6,346 nt of DNA. Origin: an uncultured Haemophilus sp. Its GTDB lineage: Bacteria; Pseudomonadota; Gammaproteobacteria; Enterobacterales; Pasteurellaceae. How positions within the stretch are numbered: the first letter of the stretch is position 1; every line of letters begins with the position of its first letter. The position numbers and the translations under genes are program-made. The stretch spans positions 1 through 6,346 of the forward strand of contig CABSXY010000112.1 of the NCBI GenBank assembly GCA_902481695.1, given 5' to 3'. The notes under the pieces are model-generated. The model saw nothing but the letters and a program-made list of their open reading frames with translations. It was not told the DNA's origin and searched no databases. Positions 1-6,136 of the stretch are shown here, in pieces.

Positions 1-25
1 AATTTTAACAAATTAACGCAAAATA

Positions 26-1357
26 ATGAATTTATCCCCATTTGAAGAATTCGATCTTTCCCCTGAATTATTAAAGGCCTTAGAAAAGAAAGGTTATACC
101 CGCCCAACTGCCATCCAATTAGAAGCGATTCCGGCTGCAATGGAAGAGCGTGACGTGTTAGGTTCTGCACCAACAGGTACAGGTAAAACTGCTGCATTTT
201 TATTGCCAGCGATTCAGCATTTATTGGATTCTCCCCGTCGTAAACCTGGTGCGCCTCGCATTTTAATTTTAACACCAACTCGTGAGTTAGCGATGCAGGT
301 TGCGGAACAAGCGGAAGAATTGGCGCAATTCACGCATTTGAAGATTGCTACGATTACAGGCGGTGTAGCGTATCAAAATCATGGGGAAGTGTTTAATTCA
401 AATCAGGATATCGTGGTGGCAACACCAGGACGTTTATTGCAATACATCAAAGAAGAGAACTTTGATTGTCGCGCGGTAGAAATGCTGATTTTTGATGAAG
501 CAGATCGCATGTTGCAAATGGGCTTTGGGCAAGATGCGGAGAAAATTGCTGCTGAAACACGTTGGCGTAAACAAACGCTCCTCTTCTCAGCGACATTAGA
601 AGGGGAGTTATTAGTTGATTTTGCAGAACGTTTATTGAATGACCCAGTAAAAATTGATGCCGAGCCAAGCCGTCGTGAGCGTAAGAAAATCAACCAGTGG
701 TATTATCACGCCGATAGCAATGAACATAAAATCAAGTTGCTTGCGCGTTTTATCGAAACCGAGAAAGTGAGTCGCGGCATTGTGTTTGTCCGTCGTCGTG
801 AAGATGTGCGTGAGCTTTCTGAAACCTTGCGTAAACGTGGCATTCGTTCTACTTATTTAGAAGGCGATATGGCACAAACGCAACGTAATAACGCCATTGA
901 TAAATTGAAATCAGGCGTTGTTACTGTGTTAGTGGCTACTGATGTGGCTGCTCGCGGGATTGATATTGATGATGTGACACACGTCATGAACTTCGATTTA
1001 CCTTATAGTGCAGATACTTATTTACATCGTATTGGTCGTACGGCTCGTGCAGGGAAAAAAGGTACAGCGGTTTCTTTTGTGGAAGCCCATGATTACAAAT
1101 TGCTTGGTAAAATTAAACGTTATACGGAAGAGCTTTTGAAAGCGCGTATTTTAGAAGGACTAGAGCCTCGCACTAAACCACCGAAAGATGGGGAAGTAAA
1201 ATCCATGTCTAAAAAGCAAAAAGCGCGTATTAAAGAAAAGCGTGAAGAAAAGAAAAAATCAGAGGTGAAGAAGAAAGCTAAACTGCGTCATAAAGATACG
1301 AAAAACATTGGTAAACGCCGTAAACCAAGCGCAGAAAAAGCAACAGAGAAACAATAA
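26..1357 (+). CDS. srmB: ATP-dependent DEAD-box RNA helicase SrmB
   Basis: SrmB-type cytoplasmic RNA helicase, known in E. coli to help early assembly of the 50S ribosomal subunit. The protein has 443 residues, close to the E. coli length. The motifs are all present in order: Q-motif region (F6 to Q31), Walker A APTGTGKT (48-55), PTRELA (84-89), TPGR (133-136), DEAD (157-160), SAT (188-190), ARGID (309-313) and HRIGRTARAG (334-343). The tail from about residue 385 is rich in Lys and Arg and ends in a DTKNIGKRRKPS-like stretch that I recall from E. coli SrmB; this tail sets it apart from RhlE and DeaD. The ATG at 26 is preceded by an AT-rich stretch without a clear Shine-Dalgarno, but the N-terminus matches the family. 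The promoter lies outside or at the very edge of the window. The gene converges on the OsmB-like gene and ends at the hairpin that follows. Confidence 0.96.
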   Translation: MNLSPFEEFDLSPELLKALEKKGYTRPTAIQLEAIPAAMEERDVLGSAPTGTGKTAAFLLPAIQHLLDSPRRKPGAPRILILTPTRELAMQVAEQAEELAQFTHLKIATITGGVAYQNHGEVFNSNQDIVVATPGRLLQYIKEENFDCRAVEMLIFDEADRMLQMGFGQDAEKIAAETRWRKQTLLFSATLEGELLVDFAERLLNDPVKIDAEPSRRERKKINQWYYHADSNEHKIKLLARFIETEKVSRGIVFVRRREDVRELSETLRKRGIRSTYLEGDMAQTQRNNAIDKLKSGVVTVLVATDVAARGIDIDDVTHVMNFDLPYSADTYLHRIGRTARAGKKGTAVSFVEAHDYKLLGKIKRYTEELLKARILEGLEPRTKPPKDGEVKSMSKKQKARIKEKREEKKKSEVKKKAKLRHKDTKNIGKRRKPSAEKATEKQ

Positions 1358-1394
1358 AAAAATAGCCGCACTCATTAAGTGCGGTTATTTTTTT
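1358..1394. terminator. Bidirectional rho-independent terminator containing an uptake signal
   Basis: A 15-bp stem (1358-1372 with 1378-1392, one G-T wobble) encloses a 5-base loop. It has an A-run on the left and a T-run on the right, so it can end srmB on the plus strand and the OsmB-like gene on the minus strand. The right arm and loop contain a perfect AAGTGCGGT (1377-1385), a common placement of uptake signals in Haemophilus. Confidence 0.9.
1377..1385 (+). repeat. DNA uptake signal sequence AAGTGCGGT
   Basis: Perfect 9-base Hin-type uptake signal, recognised during natural transformation in the Haemophilus influenzae clade. It forms part of the srmB terminator. Confidence 0.85.
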
Positions 1395-1396
1395 GA

Positions 1397-1600
1397 CTAT
1401 TTATGAACTTGGCTACCGATTAAGCCACCTAATGCGGCACCGCCTAATGTCGTTGCGGCATTACCGCCAATCATATAGCCTGCTGCGCCACCGATAGCCG
1501 CGCCAGCTGTTGTATTTTTTTGAGTGCGACTCATATTCCCACATGCTGCAAGGGAAATAACAGTCATCGCGATAACAAGTGATTTTCCAATTAATTTCAT
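1397..1600 (-). CDS. OsmB-like glycine-zipper lipoprotein
   Basis: A 67-residue protein with a lipoprotein signal peptide: Lys at 2 and 6, a hydrophobic core, then lipobox LAAC (17-20) with Cys20 as the lipidated residue. The residue after Cys is Gly, not Asp, so outer-membrane sorting is expected. The rest (about 30-63) is a Gly/Ala-rich glycine zipper (AGAAIGGAAG, GGAALGGLIG) that could form a membrane hairpin. Size and layout match E. coli OsmB (72 residues), an osmotically induced lipoprotein of unclear molecular role. The start is supported by GGAGAG five bases before the ATG. Upstream lie a TATTAT -10-like box (1623-1628) and a perfect 12-bp palindrome (1633-1644). It shares its terminator with srmB. 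Orthology to osmB itself is an inference from short, low-complexity sequence. Confidence 0.85.
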   Translation of the reverse strand: MKLIGKSLVIAMTVISLAACGNMSRTQKNTTAGAAIGGAAGYMIGGNAATTLGGAALGGLIGSQVHK

Positions 1601-1622
1601 AGGATCTCTCCGTGTTTAACAT

Positions 1623-1644
1623 ATAATACTATCTATCATGATAG
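1623..1644 (-). promoter_or_regulatory. Possible promoter with palindromic operator-like site
   Basis: On the minus strand a TATTAT hexamer (1623-1628) lies about 22 bases before the OsmB-like start. Just upstream is a perfect 12-bp palindrome, CTATCATGATAG (1633-1644). The expected -35 position (about 1646-1651) has no TTGACA-like box, so the palindrome could bind an activator or repressor. Short palindromes arise by chance, so this is tentative. Confidence 0.35.
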
Positions 1645-1721
1645 TAATCCGTAAGACAAACAGAGATGAATGAAAGTTCAGAAATATGCTTTTTCGATGA
1701 TTTTTTAAACAACCAGATGTA

Positions 1722-2042
1722 TTAATCTTTCGTTTGATCTAATACTTTCGCAACGACTTTCAAATATTCAATTGCCAAACTATGATGTCCCGTACTCGCA
1801 TTAAACACTAAATCTTCACTTAATACACCACAAGGCATATCCTCTGGGATCTTACCGTCCTCATAAGCTTGATAATCTTCTCGCCAGTCACCATCAAAAT
1901 AATAGTGTTCTAATATTTTCATTTTAGGTAAGAAGGCCTGCCATTTTTCAAGAAATTGTTCCGCTTCGGCTAAGAAACTTTCCGCTTCATTGAGAAGGTT
2001 TTCCATTTCTGAAATTTTATCTAAGCGTGATTGAGATAACAT
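1722..2042 (-). CDS. DUF4298 family protein
   Basis: A 106-residue soluble protein of unknown function. The N-terminal half (about 1-45) is charged and helical with a heptad-like pattern, probably a coiled coil. The C-terminal half holds the family hallmark HYYFDGDWREDYQAYE followed by CGVLSED. I chose the ATG at 2042 because GGAG lies seven bases before it. An in-frame TTG at 2054 would add four residues but overlaps that ribosome binding site. The gene starts 29 bases beyond the gnd terminator hairpin on the same strand, so it is either read through from gnd or has its own promoter around the terminator; no clear promoter is visible. No strong terminator follows it before the OsmB-like gene. 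Confidence 0.8.
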   Translation of the reverse strand: MLSQSRLDKISEMENLLNEAESFLAEAEQFLEKWQAFLPKMKILEHYYFDGDWREDYQAYEDGKIPEDMPCGVLSEDLVFNASTGHHSLAIEYLKVVAKVLDQTKD

Positions 2043-2070
2043 AGGTTTCTCCAAAGTAAGGTAAAAATAA

Positions 2071-2079
2071 ACCGCACTT
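2071..2079 (-). repeat. DNA uptake signal sequence AAGTGCGGT
   Basis: Perfect uptake signal on the minus strand, one arm of the gnd terminator. Confidence 0.85.
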
Positions 2080-2089
2080 TATGCGAACA

Positions 2090-2098
2090 AAGTGCGGT
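2090..2098 (+). repeat. DNA uptake signal sequence AAGTGCGGT
   Basis: Perfect uptake signal on the plus strand, the other arm of the gnd terminator. Confidence 0.85.
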
Positions 2099-2121
2099 GA
2101 GTTTATCATGCGTTTTTAGAC

Positions 2122-3576
2122 TTACACATCATAAGTGGTAGATGCCGTATTACCTCCACGACCTGTCCAGTTGGTGTGGAAGAATTCACCGCGTGGTTTG
2201 TCGGTGCGCTCATAAGTATGTGCACCGAAGTAGTCACGTTGTGCTTGCAATAAGTTTGCTGGTAAACGGGCTGAAGTGTAACCATCTAAGAAGGTAATCG
2301 CAGATGCCATACAAGGCATTGGGATACCTACTTCGATCGATTTTGCCACCACTTTACGCCAGTCGCTTAATGCATTTTCTAAAATACCTTTGAAGTAACT
2401 ATCTGAACCCAAGAAGATTAAATCTGGATTTGCTTCATATGCATCACGAATATTACCTAAGAAACGGCTACGGATAATACAACCTTCACGCCATAATAAT
2501 GCGGTTGCGCCGTAGTTGATGTTCCAGCCAAATTGTTCAGAGGCTTCACGAATCAGCATAAAGCCTTGTGCGTAAGAAATGATTTTTGATGCCAATAATG
2601 CTTTACGTATCGCTTCAATCCACACTTTTTTATCGCCTTCAACTGGTTGAATTGTTTTACCAAATAGTTGGTTAGCGGCAACACGTTGATCTTTAAATGA
2701 AGATACGCAACGAGCAAAAACGGACTCAGTGATTAAGGTTAATGGAATACCGAAATCTAGTGCATTGATACCCGTCCATTTACCTGTCCCTTTTTAGCCA
2801 GCTGTATCTAAGATTTTTTCAACTAATGGCTCACCATCAGCATCTTTATAACCAAGAATATCGGTGGTGATATCGATTAAATAGCTATCCAGTTCAGTTT
2901 TTTTCCATTCTGCGAAGATAGCTTGCATTTCTTCATAGCTTAAGCCTAAACCTTCTTTTAAGAATTGGTAAGCTTCACAGATTAATTGCATATCGCCATA
3001 TTCGATACCGTTATGAACCATTTTCACAAAGTGGCCAGCACCTTCGCCGCCAACCCAGTCACAGCAAGGTTCACCTTGTTCTGTTTTAGCAGAGATTGCT
3101 TGGAAGATTGGTTTAACATATGGCCATGCTTCGTGGTTACCACCTGGCATGATAGATGGTCCATGACGTGCGCCTTCTTCACCACCAGAAACACCCGAAC
3201 CGATAAAGCGAATGCCTTTTTCAGCCAATGCTTTAACACGACGGTTGGTATCAGGATAGTTTGAGTTACCACCATCAATGATGATGTCGCCTTCTTCTAA
3301 GTGCGGTAATAATGCCTCAATGAATTGATCCACCACATCACCCGCACGCACCATTAACATCACTTTACGTGGTTTTTCTAATTTAGAAGCTAAATCTTCT
3401 AAAGAGTATGCGCCGATAATATTCGTGCCTTTTGCTGCACCTTGTAAAAATTCATCCACTTTTGACGTGGTACGGTTATATGCCACGACTTTAAAGCCAT
3501 GATCATTCATATTTAAAATGAGGTTTTGCCCCATTACGGCTAAGCCGATAACACCGATGTCGCCTTTTACTGACAT
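2122..3576 (-). pseudogene. gnd: 6-phosphogluconate dehydrogenase (decarboxylating), interrupted by one nonsense codon
   Basis: Gnd oxidises and decarboxylates 6-phosphogluconate to ribulose 5-phosphate with NADP+, in the oxidative pentose phosphate pathway. The reading frame spans 484 residues, the normal length, from an ATG at 3576 with AGGAG six bases before it. Visible parts: nucleotide-binding GLAVMG (11-16) and NRT (34-36), DGGNS (100-104), substrate loop GVSGGEEGARHGPSIMPGG (127-145), catalytic Lys184 and Glu191 with His187 and Asn188, and C-terminal Arg447 and His453, which in known structures reach the partner's active site. Codon 261 (2794-2796) is TAA where the signature D-x-x-G-[Q]-KGTGxW requires Gln. 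The frame then continues without another stop to 2122. A CAA to TAA change explains it. The 260-residue product would lack most of the helical dimer domain and the C-terminal tail, so it should be inactive unless the stop is suppressed or is a sequencing error. Confidence 0.93.
3299..3307 (+). repeat. DNA uptake signal sequence AAGTGCGGT inside gnd
   Basis: Perfect uptake signal within the gnd coding region, covering the Pro-His-Leu at residues 90-92. It is the rightmost perfect copy I found; none is seen from 3308 to the end. Confidence 0.8.
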
Positions 3577-3655
3577 TGTTTTCTCCTGTTTTTGAGGTAT
3601 AAGTCTTTGTACTGATTGGAATATGTTAGTGCTATAAATCACACTCTACATTTAT

Positions 3656-4087
3656 TTACATTGTTAATAGTTTTTTTAATTCATTGAATAGAAGTTTAGC
3701 TTTTTTATTATTGTCTTGATCATTTGCTTCTTCTTTTTCATACCATTCAATTACATCCTCCTCTGGATAAAAGAGAGACGCATAGTTCTTAACGGCATTA
3801 CGGCTTCCGCCTCTAGTTCTCGATGTTCCAAAAATAAAATTACAATATTGATGATTTAACTCATACAAATTATGGCTGACATGCCATTCATTGTCTCCAG
3901 AGGAATATAATCCTACTTTTACATCTCCCTTTTGAAATATTGCACAAAAATCAGCACTACCCTCATTGCGCCTAAAATAAACTAAATTATCTAAGAACTG
4001 CTCACATGTTTTTTTGAATAGAAGATTTAAGGTTGTTGTTTTACCTGTATTACCCTTACCATATAATATAAATAAATGCTTTTACAT
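3656..4087 (-). pseudogene. Small P-loop NTPase gene with TAA at codon 2
   Basis: Reading from the ATG at 4087, which has AGGAG five bases before it, the second codon (4082-4084) is TAA. The frame is then open to a natural stop at 3656, 143 codons in all. If codon 2 were Lys or Gln, the protein would begin with a hydrophobic strand (LFILY) running into Walker A GKGNTGKT (10-17). Later features are VGLYSSGD, a CNFIFGTSRTRGGS segment that may be a conserved strand and loop, and an acidic/Lys-rich C-terminal helix. I see no sure Walker B and do not recognise the family. The only in-frame start I found after the TAA is a TTG at 3868, which lacks a ribosome binding site and would leave a 70-residue piece without the P-loop. 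The region looks richer in AT than gnd and lies between core gnd and the accessory array, which suggests acquired DNA. It runs towards gnd with a 79-base gap. Confidence 0.7.
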
Positions 4088-4133
4088 TTTTGCTCCTAAT
4101 AAAAAATTTATTACCAAATCATCTTCTCATTAC

Positions 4134-4161
4134 AAAAAGTGTGGCCACACTTTCCAAGTGT
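4134..4161 (-). terminator. Terminator-like hairpin with a competing upstream hairpin
   Basis: A perfect 18-bp palindrome, AAAGTGTGGCCACACTTT (4136-4153), gives a 7-bp stem with a GGCC loop. On the minus strand it is followed by a short T-run (4138-4134), so it can end transcripts from the GNAT-side array. A third segment, AAGTGT at 4156-4161, can instead pair with 4147-4152 across a 3-base loop, excluding the first hairpin. The arms look like degenerate uptake signals (AAGTGTGG against AAGTGCGG). Confidence 0.5.
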
Positions 4162-4164
4162 TTT

Positions 4165-4332
4165 TTAACTCTTCGTCCACGCACTCATATGCTGCGTAAA
4201 TCCAATATGCGGATAATAATCCACGGCTTGTGGAGCAGATAAAAGCACAATTTTGGCTTGTGGATGTAAGACTTGTTTAGTGTGTTCAATCAACTGCAAG
4301 ATGATACCTTGTTTCTGATATTCTATAGCCAA
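4165..4332 (-). pseudogene. GNAT acetyltransferase 3' fragment, copy A (diverged)
   Basis: The C-terminal 50 or so residues of a GNAT N-acetyltransferase remain in frame, from roughly the acetyl-CoA loop (QKQGI) through the DYYPHIGF segment to the stop at 4165. The N-terminal part is missing: the fragment begins at the end of the upstream small gene (stop at 4340). Against copies B and C it has seven base changes in 150 bases (4165-4314), most of them silent. Two residues change: the second Gly of the GxG acetyl-CoA loop becomes Ile, and an Ala becomes Val. A TTG at 4332 could start a 55-residue peptide but has only a weak AAGAAG before it, so I treat this as a remnant. Just past the stop comes the terminator-like palindrome, probably the native end of a GNAT gene. 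Confidence 0.7.
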
Positions 4333-4339
4333 ACTTCTT

Positions 4340-4672
4340 TTAAATTTCTCTAATTAAAGAACTGCCTTGCTCTAACGTGTCTAGCCACTGCCATTTTTCA
4401 TGACCGATGAGTTTACTTTCTTCTAAAGAAAATGTTGTACAACAACGACCCAAACGATTTTCTAGAGATTGATTTAAATGTTGATACGTAAATTCAATTT
4501 GAGTATCGTCAATCCATTTCCCAATTAAAAAGCCTTTTAAAATTTCACCGCCACCATATTCTGCCCAAATCATTTTACCTTGTTGATGGTAATGAAATTC
4601 TGTTTGACTACTCACCTCACCATTTGCGGTGTTTTCAACAGCAACAAATTTTTTATTATCTAAATTCAACAT
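4340..4672 (-). CDS. Small conserved protein often labelled 'n-acetylglutamate synthase', copy 1
   Basis: A 110-residue protein without signal peptide or membrane segment, predicted cytoplasmic. The pattern GEVSSQTEFHYHQQG, then YGGGEILKGFLIG and HEKWQWL, matches from memory a small beta-strand-rich family that databases label 'n-acetylglutamate synthase'. That label is doubtful, because the protein has no GNAT or kinase-like fold motifs and is far shorter than true ArgA. The true function is unknown. I chose the ATG at 4672 because GGAG lies seven bases before it; the in-frame ATG at 4687 has no ribosome binding site. It follows the lipoprotein gene by 35 bases and is probably co-transcribed. 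Its last codons abut GNAT fragment A. The protein is identical to copy 2. Confidence 0.8.
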   Translation of the reverse strand: MLNLDNKKFVAVENTANGEVSSQTEFHYHQQGKMIWAEYGGGEILKGFLIGKWIDDTQIEFTYQHLNQSLENRLGRCCTTFSLEESKLIGHEKWQWLDTLEQGSSLIREI

Positions 4673-4707
4673 TAAGTCACTCCGCATCTGATGTATCTAT
4701 ATATATC

Positions 4708-5124
4708 TTATTTTTGCATAATGTAATGCATTTCAACATTTTTCGCTTTTGCGGCTTTTTCTAGATCTGCTTTATCACTTTGACTATCTCCAACAAGGTA
4801 TAAAGATACATCCTTGCCGACCTTTTCTGCATTATTTAGTCCATACATAGCAACTGCTTTATTCACAGATTGACTGTTCCCTGCAATTCCGATGTGTAAA
4901 TTATCTGTAGCTAAAAGAGATACGAGTCGTTTTCCTGAAGTACCACCTGCGGTTCTAATCGTTGCTACAAGCATTCCATTTGAAACTGGGTTTCCTGCTT
5001 CTGGAACTTGAAGCATTACTGAGCGATTATCTTTTGGCATTTGTGTCGCTAACTGATCTAAAGATGGACCAGATGAACAAGCAAATAACAACGTTGAAGT
5101 AAGTAGTACAAACAGTTTTTTCAT
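4708..5124 (-). CDS. Small lipoprotein of unknown function, copy 1
   Basis: A 138-residue protein with a lipoprotein signal: MKKLFVLLTSTLLFAC, lipobox LFAC (13-16) and Cys16. Ser follows the Cys, so outer-membrane anchoring is expected. The mature part is soluble with mixed charge. It has a Gly/Thr-rich central segment (AGGTSGKR), a GIAGNSQSVNKA segment and a C-terminal strand-helix-strand pattern (VSLYLVGDSQSD, then a Lys/Ala helix, then VEMHYI). I do not recognise the family. The ATG at 5124 is chosen because GGAG lies six bases before it; the in-frame ATG at 5136 lacks such a site. Upstream, 26 bases away, is the stop of GNAT fragment B; downstream is the small protein gene. Any promoter of its own is not evident, so it may depend on transcription from copy 2. 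Confidence 0.85.
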   Translation of the reverse strand: MKKLFVLLTSTLLFACSSGPSLDQLATQMPKDNRSVMLQVPEAGNPVSNGMLVATIRTAGGTSGKRLVSLLATDNLHIGIAGNSQSVNKAVAMYGLNNAEKVGKDVSLYLVGDSQSDKADLEKAAKAKNVEMHYIMQK

Positions 5125-5150
5125 TTTTGTCTCCATATCATTCTAATAAA

Positions 5151-5312
5151 TTAACTCTTCGTCCATGCACTCATATGTTGAGTAAATCCAATATGCGGAT
5201 AATAATCCACGGCTTGTGGAGCAGATAAAAGCACAATTTTGGCTTGTGGATGTAAGGCTTGTTTAGTGTGTTCAATTAACTGCAAGCCGATACCTTGTTT
5301 CAGATATTCTAT
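5151..5312 (-). pseudogene. GNAT acetyltransferase 3' fragment, copy B (chimeric junction)
   Basis: Bases 5151-5300 are identical to the end of the GNAT gene at 6137-6286 and encode its last 49 residues from QGIGLQ to the stop. From 5301 upward the sequence leaves copy C and resembles the stretch beside copy A, running into the 3' end of small-protein copy 2. The frame stays open back to a TAA at 5340-5342 but has no credible start, so it is a headless remnant. The switch from C-like to A-like sequence near 5300-5310 marks the recombination junction of the tandem repeat. Confidence 0.8.
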
Positions 5313-5325
5313 AACAAAATTTCCT

Positions 5326-5658
5326 TTAAATTTCTCTAATTAAAGAGCTGCCTTGCTCTAACGTGTCTAGCCACTGCCATTTTTCATGACCGATGAGTTT
5401 ACTTTCTTCTAAAGAAAATGTTGTACAACAACGACCCAAACGATTTTCTAGAGATTGATTTAAATGTTGATACGTAAATTCAATTTGAGTATCGTCAATC
5501 CATTTCCCAATTAAAAAGCCTTTTAAAATTTCACCGCCACCATATTCTGCCCAAATCATTTTACCTTGTTGATGGTAATGAAATTCTGTTTGACTACTCA
5601 CCTCACCATTTGCGGTGTTTTCAACAGCAACAAATTTTTTATTATCTAAATTCAACAT
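5326..5658 (-). CDS. Small conserved protein often labelled 'n-acetylglutamate synthase', copy 2
   Basis: It encodes the same 110 residues as copy 1 and differs by one silent base (5347). The same GGAG seven bases before the ATG at 5658 supports this start over the ATG at 5673. It lies 35 bases after lipoprotein copy 2 and ends against GNAT fragment B. As the upstream copy in the presumed transcript it is the better placed of the two for expression. Confidence 0.8.
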   Translation of the reverse strand: MLNLDNKKFVAVENTANGEVSSQTEFHYHQQGKMIWAEYGGGEILKGFLIGKWIDDTQIEFTYQHLNQSLENRLGRCCTTFSLEESKLIGHEKWQWLDTLEQGSSLIREI

Positions 5659-5693
5659 TAAGTCACTCCGCATCTGATGTATCTATATATATC

Positions 5694-6110
5694 TTATTTT
5701 TGCATAATGTAATGCATTTCAACATTTTTCGCTTTTGCGGCTTTTTCTAGATCTGCTTTATCACTTTGACTATCTCCAACAAGGTATAAAGATACATCCT
5801 TGCCGACCTTTTCTGCATTATTTAGTCCATACATAGCAACTGCTTTATTCACAGATTGACTGTTCCCTGCAATTCCGATGTGTAAATTATCTGTAGCTAA
5901 AAGAGATACGAGTCGTTTTCCTGAAGTACCACCTGCGGTTCTAATCGTTGCTACAAGCATTCCATTTGAAACTGGGTTTCCTGCTTCTGGAACTTGAAGC
6001 ATTACTGAGCGATTATCTTTTGGCATTTGTGTCGCTAACTGATCTAAAGATGGACCAGATGAACAAGCAAATAACAACGTTGAAGTAAGTAGTACAAACA
6101 GTTTTTTCAT
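5694..6110 (-). CDS. Small lipoprotein of unknown function, copy 2
   Basis: By eye identical in DNA and protein to copy 1: a 138-residue precursor with lipobox LFAC and Cys16. It starts 26 bases after the stop of the longer GNAT gene with GGAG six bases before the ATG, so it probably shares the GNAT transcript. This is the copy in the parental arrangement (GNAT, lipoprotein, small protein). Confidence 0.85.
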   Translation of the reverse strand: MKKLFVLLTSTLLFACSSGPSLDQLATQMPKDNRSVMLQVPEAGNPVSNGMLVATIRTAGGTSGKRLVSLLATDNLHIGIAGNSQSVNKAVAMYGLNNAEKVGKDVSLYLVGDSQSDKADLEKAAKAKNVEMHYIMQK

Positions 6111-6136
6111 TTTTGTCTCCATATCATTCTAATAAA

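Larger units (their letters stand above)
2061..2098 (-). terminator. Rho-independent terminator of gnd made of two inverted uptake signals
   Basis: Perfect 10-bp inverted repeat ACCGCACTTT (2071-2080) and AAAGTGCGGT (2089-2098) around an 8-base loop. On the minus strand it is followed by TTATTTTTAC (2070-2061). It lies 23 bases past the gnd stop codon. Confidence 0.85.
4339..5300. repeat. Tandem direct repeat, unit 1 (962 bp, period 986 bp)
   Basis: This stretch recurs at 5325-6286. By eye the only difference is base 4361 (A) against 5347 (G), a silent Ser codon change. It holds the small 'n-acetylglutamate synthase'-labelled gene, the lipoprotein gene and the last 150 bases of a GNAT gene. 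Just left of the unit (4316-4338) the two copies differ at five positions. Confidence 0.95.

Noticed and set aside
403..693. Minus-strand open frames opposite srmB
   Set aside because: They lie wholly inside a strongly conserved helicase gene, have no ribosome binding site and resemble no protein; they are antisense shadows.
2986..3278. Open frames on both strands inside gnd (92 and 84 codons)
   Set aside because: They overlap the conserved gnd frame, which explains the sequence fully.
3628..3643. CRP-like half-sites upstream of gnd (TGTGA-N6-GCACT on the minus strand)
   Set aside because: Only one half-site is good, and its distance to the weak -10 candidates does not fit standard CRP spacing.
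3656..3868. A 70-residue gene starting at TTG 3868
   Set aside because: The frame continues upstream through a Walker A motif to a better start at 4087. The TTG has no ribosome binding site, so this is only the tail of the broken P-loop gene.
4014..4199. Plus-strand 61-codon open frame across the P-loop gene start and GNAT fragment A
   Set aside because: It spans two unrelated minus-strand remnants and their terminator, has no credible ribosome binding site and shows no recognisable domain.
4687..4690. Longer starts for the repeated genes (ATG at 4687, 5136, 5673 and 6122)
   Set aside because: In each case GGAG is placed correctly for the next in-frame ATG and none precedes the first ATG.
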